DNA of 64,000 nt from assembly GCF_000284255.1 (NCBI RefSeq), contig NC_017075.1, positions 3,906,001 to 3,970,000 of the forward strand, read 5' to 3'. Positions 63,079 to 64,000 of the stretch are shown here, one piece after another. Below the pieces are notes generated by a model. The model worked only from the letters and a program-made list of their open reading frames with translations, did no database searches and was not told the DNA's origin. The position numbers and the translations under genes were made by a program. The stretch comes from Rubrivivax gelatinosus IL144 (lineage in GTDB: Bacteria > Pseudomonadota > Gammaproteobacteria > Burkholderiales > Burkholderiaceae_C). Position 1 is the first letter of the stretch. Every line of letters begins with the position of its first letter.

Positions 63079-63993
63079 GTGAGCACGCAGAAGACAGTTT
63101 GGGCGGACTGCAGAGAGTGCTGCAGAAGTACTCGCCATGAGATCCTGTGCAGCCACACCGAGGAGAGTGATCCAGAGGGGTATCACGAATCACACTCTTG
63201 GCAAGTGATCCGATGCCTTGGGTGCCACACCTGCGGCTTCAGGCTTCGACACGATGACTATGAGATGGTGATGGAAGAGGAGGATGGCAAACTAATCCAC
63301 GACATCACGATCACGCAGCATCCTAGCGTATTGTCCGACCACAAGGCGTTGCGTGAGACATACCTCCTTCCGCCGCTTATCCAGAAGGTATACAAGCAGA
63401 CGCTCAAGGCCCTGAGCGATAGCTCCTTCGTTCTTGCAGGCATTGGTCTCCGCGCCTGCATCGAGGCAGTGTGCAATGAACTGAAGGTGTCAGGCACCAA
63501 CCTTGAACGCAGAATCGATCAGTTGTTCAAGGCGGGGCATGTCTCGAACGGAGACAAGCGTCGCCTGCACGCGATCCGATTCCTTGGCAACGACGCAGCA
63601 CATGAAATCAAGGAACCCAAAGACTCAGACATTCGGGTGGCACTGGACATTGTTGAGCACCTACTGAATTCCGTCTTTCTTCTCGAGAATAAGGCCAAGG
63701 TACTAGACACCGTAGCCGAGAACTACGACGACTTCCTAAAGCTTCTGAACAACTGCGCATTGCACTTCAATCAGGCTGCAGCGGTCAGCCTCGCAAGCCT
63801 ACTTGGCCGAAAGCGTCGGTTGGTAAGCCAAGGCTTTGATGACTTCGAACAGAAGGCCAAGCAAGACGTGGCTGACGGAAAGATCCCTTACCTGAAGCTC
63901 GGCCAGGTCTCGAACGCCGGGGGCAAGGATGTCCAATTGTACGAATTTGACCCCGCAAAGGCGAAGCCGGATGATGATGACATTCCGTTCTAA
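63079..63993 (+). CDS. DUF4145 domain-containing protein with N-terminal zinc ribbon
   Basis: 304 aa. N-terminal cysteine pairs (DCRECC and CLGCHTC) suggest a zinc ribbon. The DUF4145 domain (about residues 95-215) has AGIGLRACIEAVCNELKVSGTNLERRIDQLFKAG and LHAIRFLGNDAAHEI, a HEPN-like helical unit. DUF4145 also occurs in restriction-modification subunits and defence islands, so a defence role is possible but unproven. GTG at 63079 follows gaggaga. GC is far below the window average. The TAA stop is part of TCTAACGCTGCG, which resembles the left end of an integron attC site. Confidence 0.85.
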   Translation: MSTQKTVWADCRECCRSTRHEILCSHTEESDPEGYHESHSWQVIRCLGCHTCGFRLRHDDYEMVMEEEDGKLIHDITITQHPSVLSDHKALRETYLLPPLIQKVYKQTLKALSDSSFVLAGIGLRACIEAVCNELKVSGTNLERRIDQLFKAGHVSNGDKRRLHAIRFLGNDAAHEIKEPKDSDIRVALDIVEHLLNSVFLLENKAKVLDTVAENYDDFLKLLNNCALHFNQAAAVSLASLLGRKRRLVSQGFDDFEQKAKQDVADGKIPYLKLGQVSNAGGKDVQLYEFDPAKAKPDDDDIPF

Positions 63994-64000
63994 CGCTGCG

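Overview
This is a chromosomal window of very high GC (about 70% by eye) with tightly packed genes, many four-base stop/start overlaps and frequent GTG or TTG starts. It suggests a betaproteobacterium of the Burkholderiales, probably close to Rubrivivax, Leptothrix or Sphaerotilus. The basis is the NAD-linked fdsGBA-type formate dehydrogenase, small families typical of that order (DUF3460, DUF1841, DUF4212), a large chemoreceptor repertoire, and an intergenic palindrome after tamA of a kind common in that order. Placement is inference; there is no rRNA marker here.

Layout. 1-5 kb: a partial low-specificity threonine aldolase, a YdjA-like nitroreductase, two tandem paralogous chemoreceptors and an unknown membrane protein. 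5.2-13 kb: a formate module on the minus strand made of an oxalate/formate-family MFS transporter, a LysR regulator and fdsG-fdsB-fdsA-fdsD without fdsC. 13-16.4 kb: an Mrp/ApbC Fe-S carrier and metG. 16.4-19.4 kb: a three-gene signalling operon (receiver, periplasmic binding-type sensor, MASE1 histidine kinase) joined by overlapping starts. 19.6-24.2 kb: a SulP transporter, an orphan DUF4212 symporter small subunit, a CYTH-CHAD protein, DUF3460 and ScpA. 24.2-32.9 kb: a NarL-type regulator/kinase pair, a ParA-like ATPase, a TauE/SafE permease, a RutE-like reductase, DUF1841, a peptide-binding protein, a metal-binding HMA protein, an HD-GYP protein and a di-haem cytochrome c.

32.9-44 kb: a plus-strand run of MoxR ATPase, acetyltransferase, S9 peptidase, CoxE-like VWA protein, tamA and tamB, then tRNA-Arg(CCT). 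44-50 kb: an unknown membrane protein, a DUF4124 protein, a PCu(A)C-like protein without its copper ligands, a flavoprotein/TPP-enzyme pair and a Crp/Fnr regulator. 50-56.2 kb: MTA/SAH nucleosidase, acetyltransferase plus class III aminotransferase, a divergent Sir2-like gene paired with a conserved unknown, an orphan HicB with a perfect operator palindrome, and two cysteine-rich proteins. 56.3-61.6 kb: a nuclease-helicase fusion, a hipA relic, a second TauE/SafE permease, an S4 protein and a D-serine-dehydratase-like enzyme.

From about 61.65 kb base composition drops. An acetyltransferase, a DUF6404 protein and a DUF4145 protein follow. The last is flanked by integron-cassette-like motifs, so the right end looks like recently acquired DNA. 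The most interesting leads are the Sir2/macro-like pair, the orphan HicB with its 22-bp palindrome, the hipA relic, the transporter with a fused small subunit, the orphan DUF4212 gene and the possible integron cassette.
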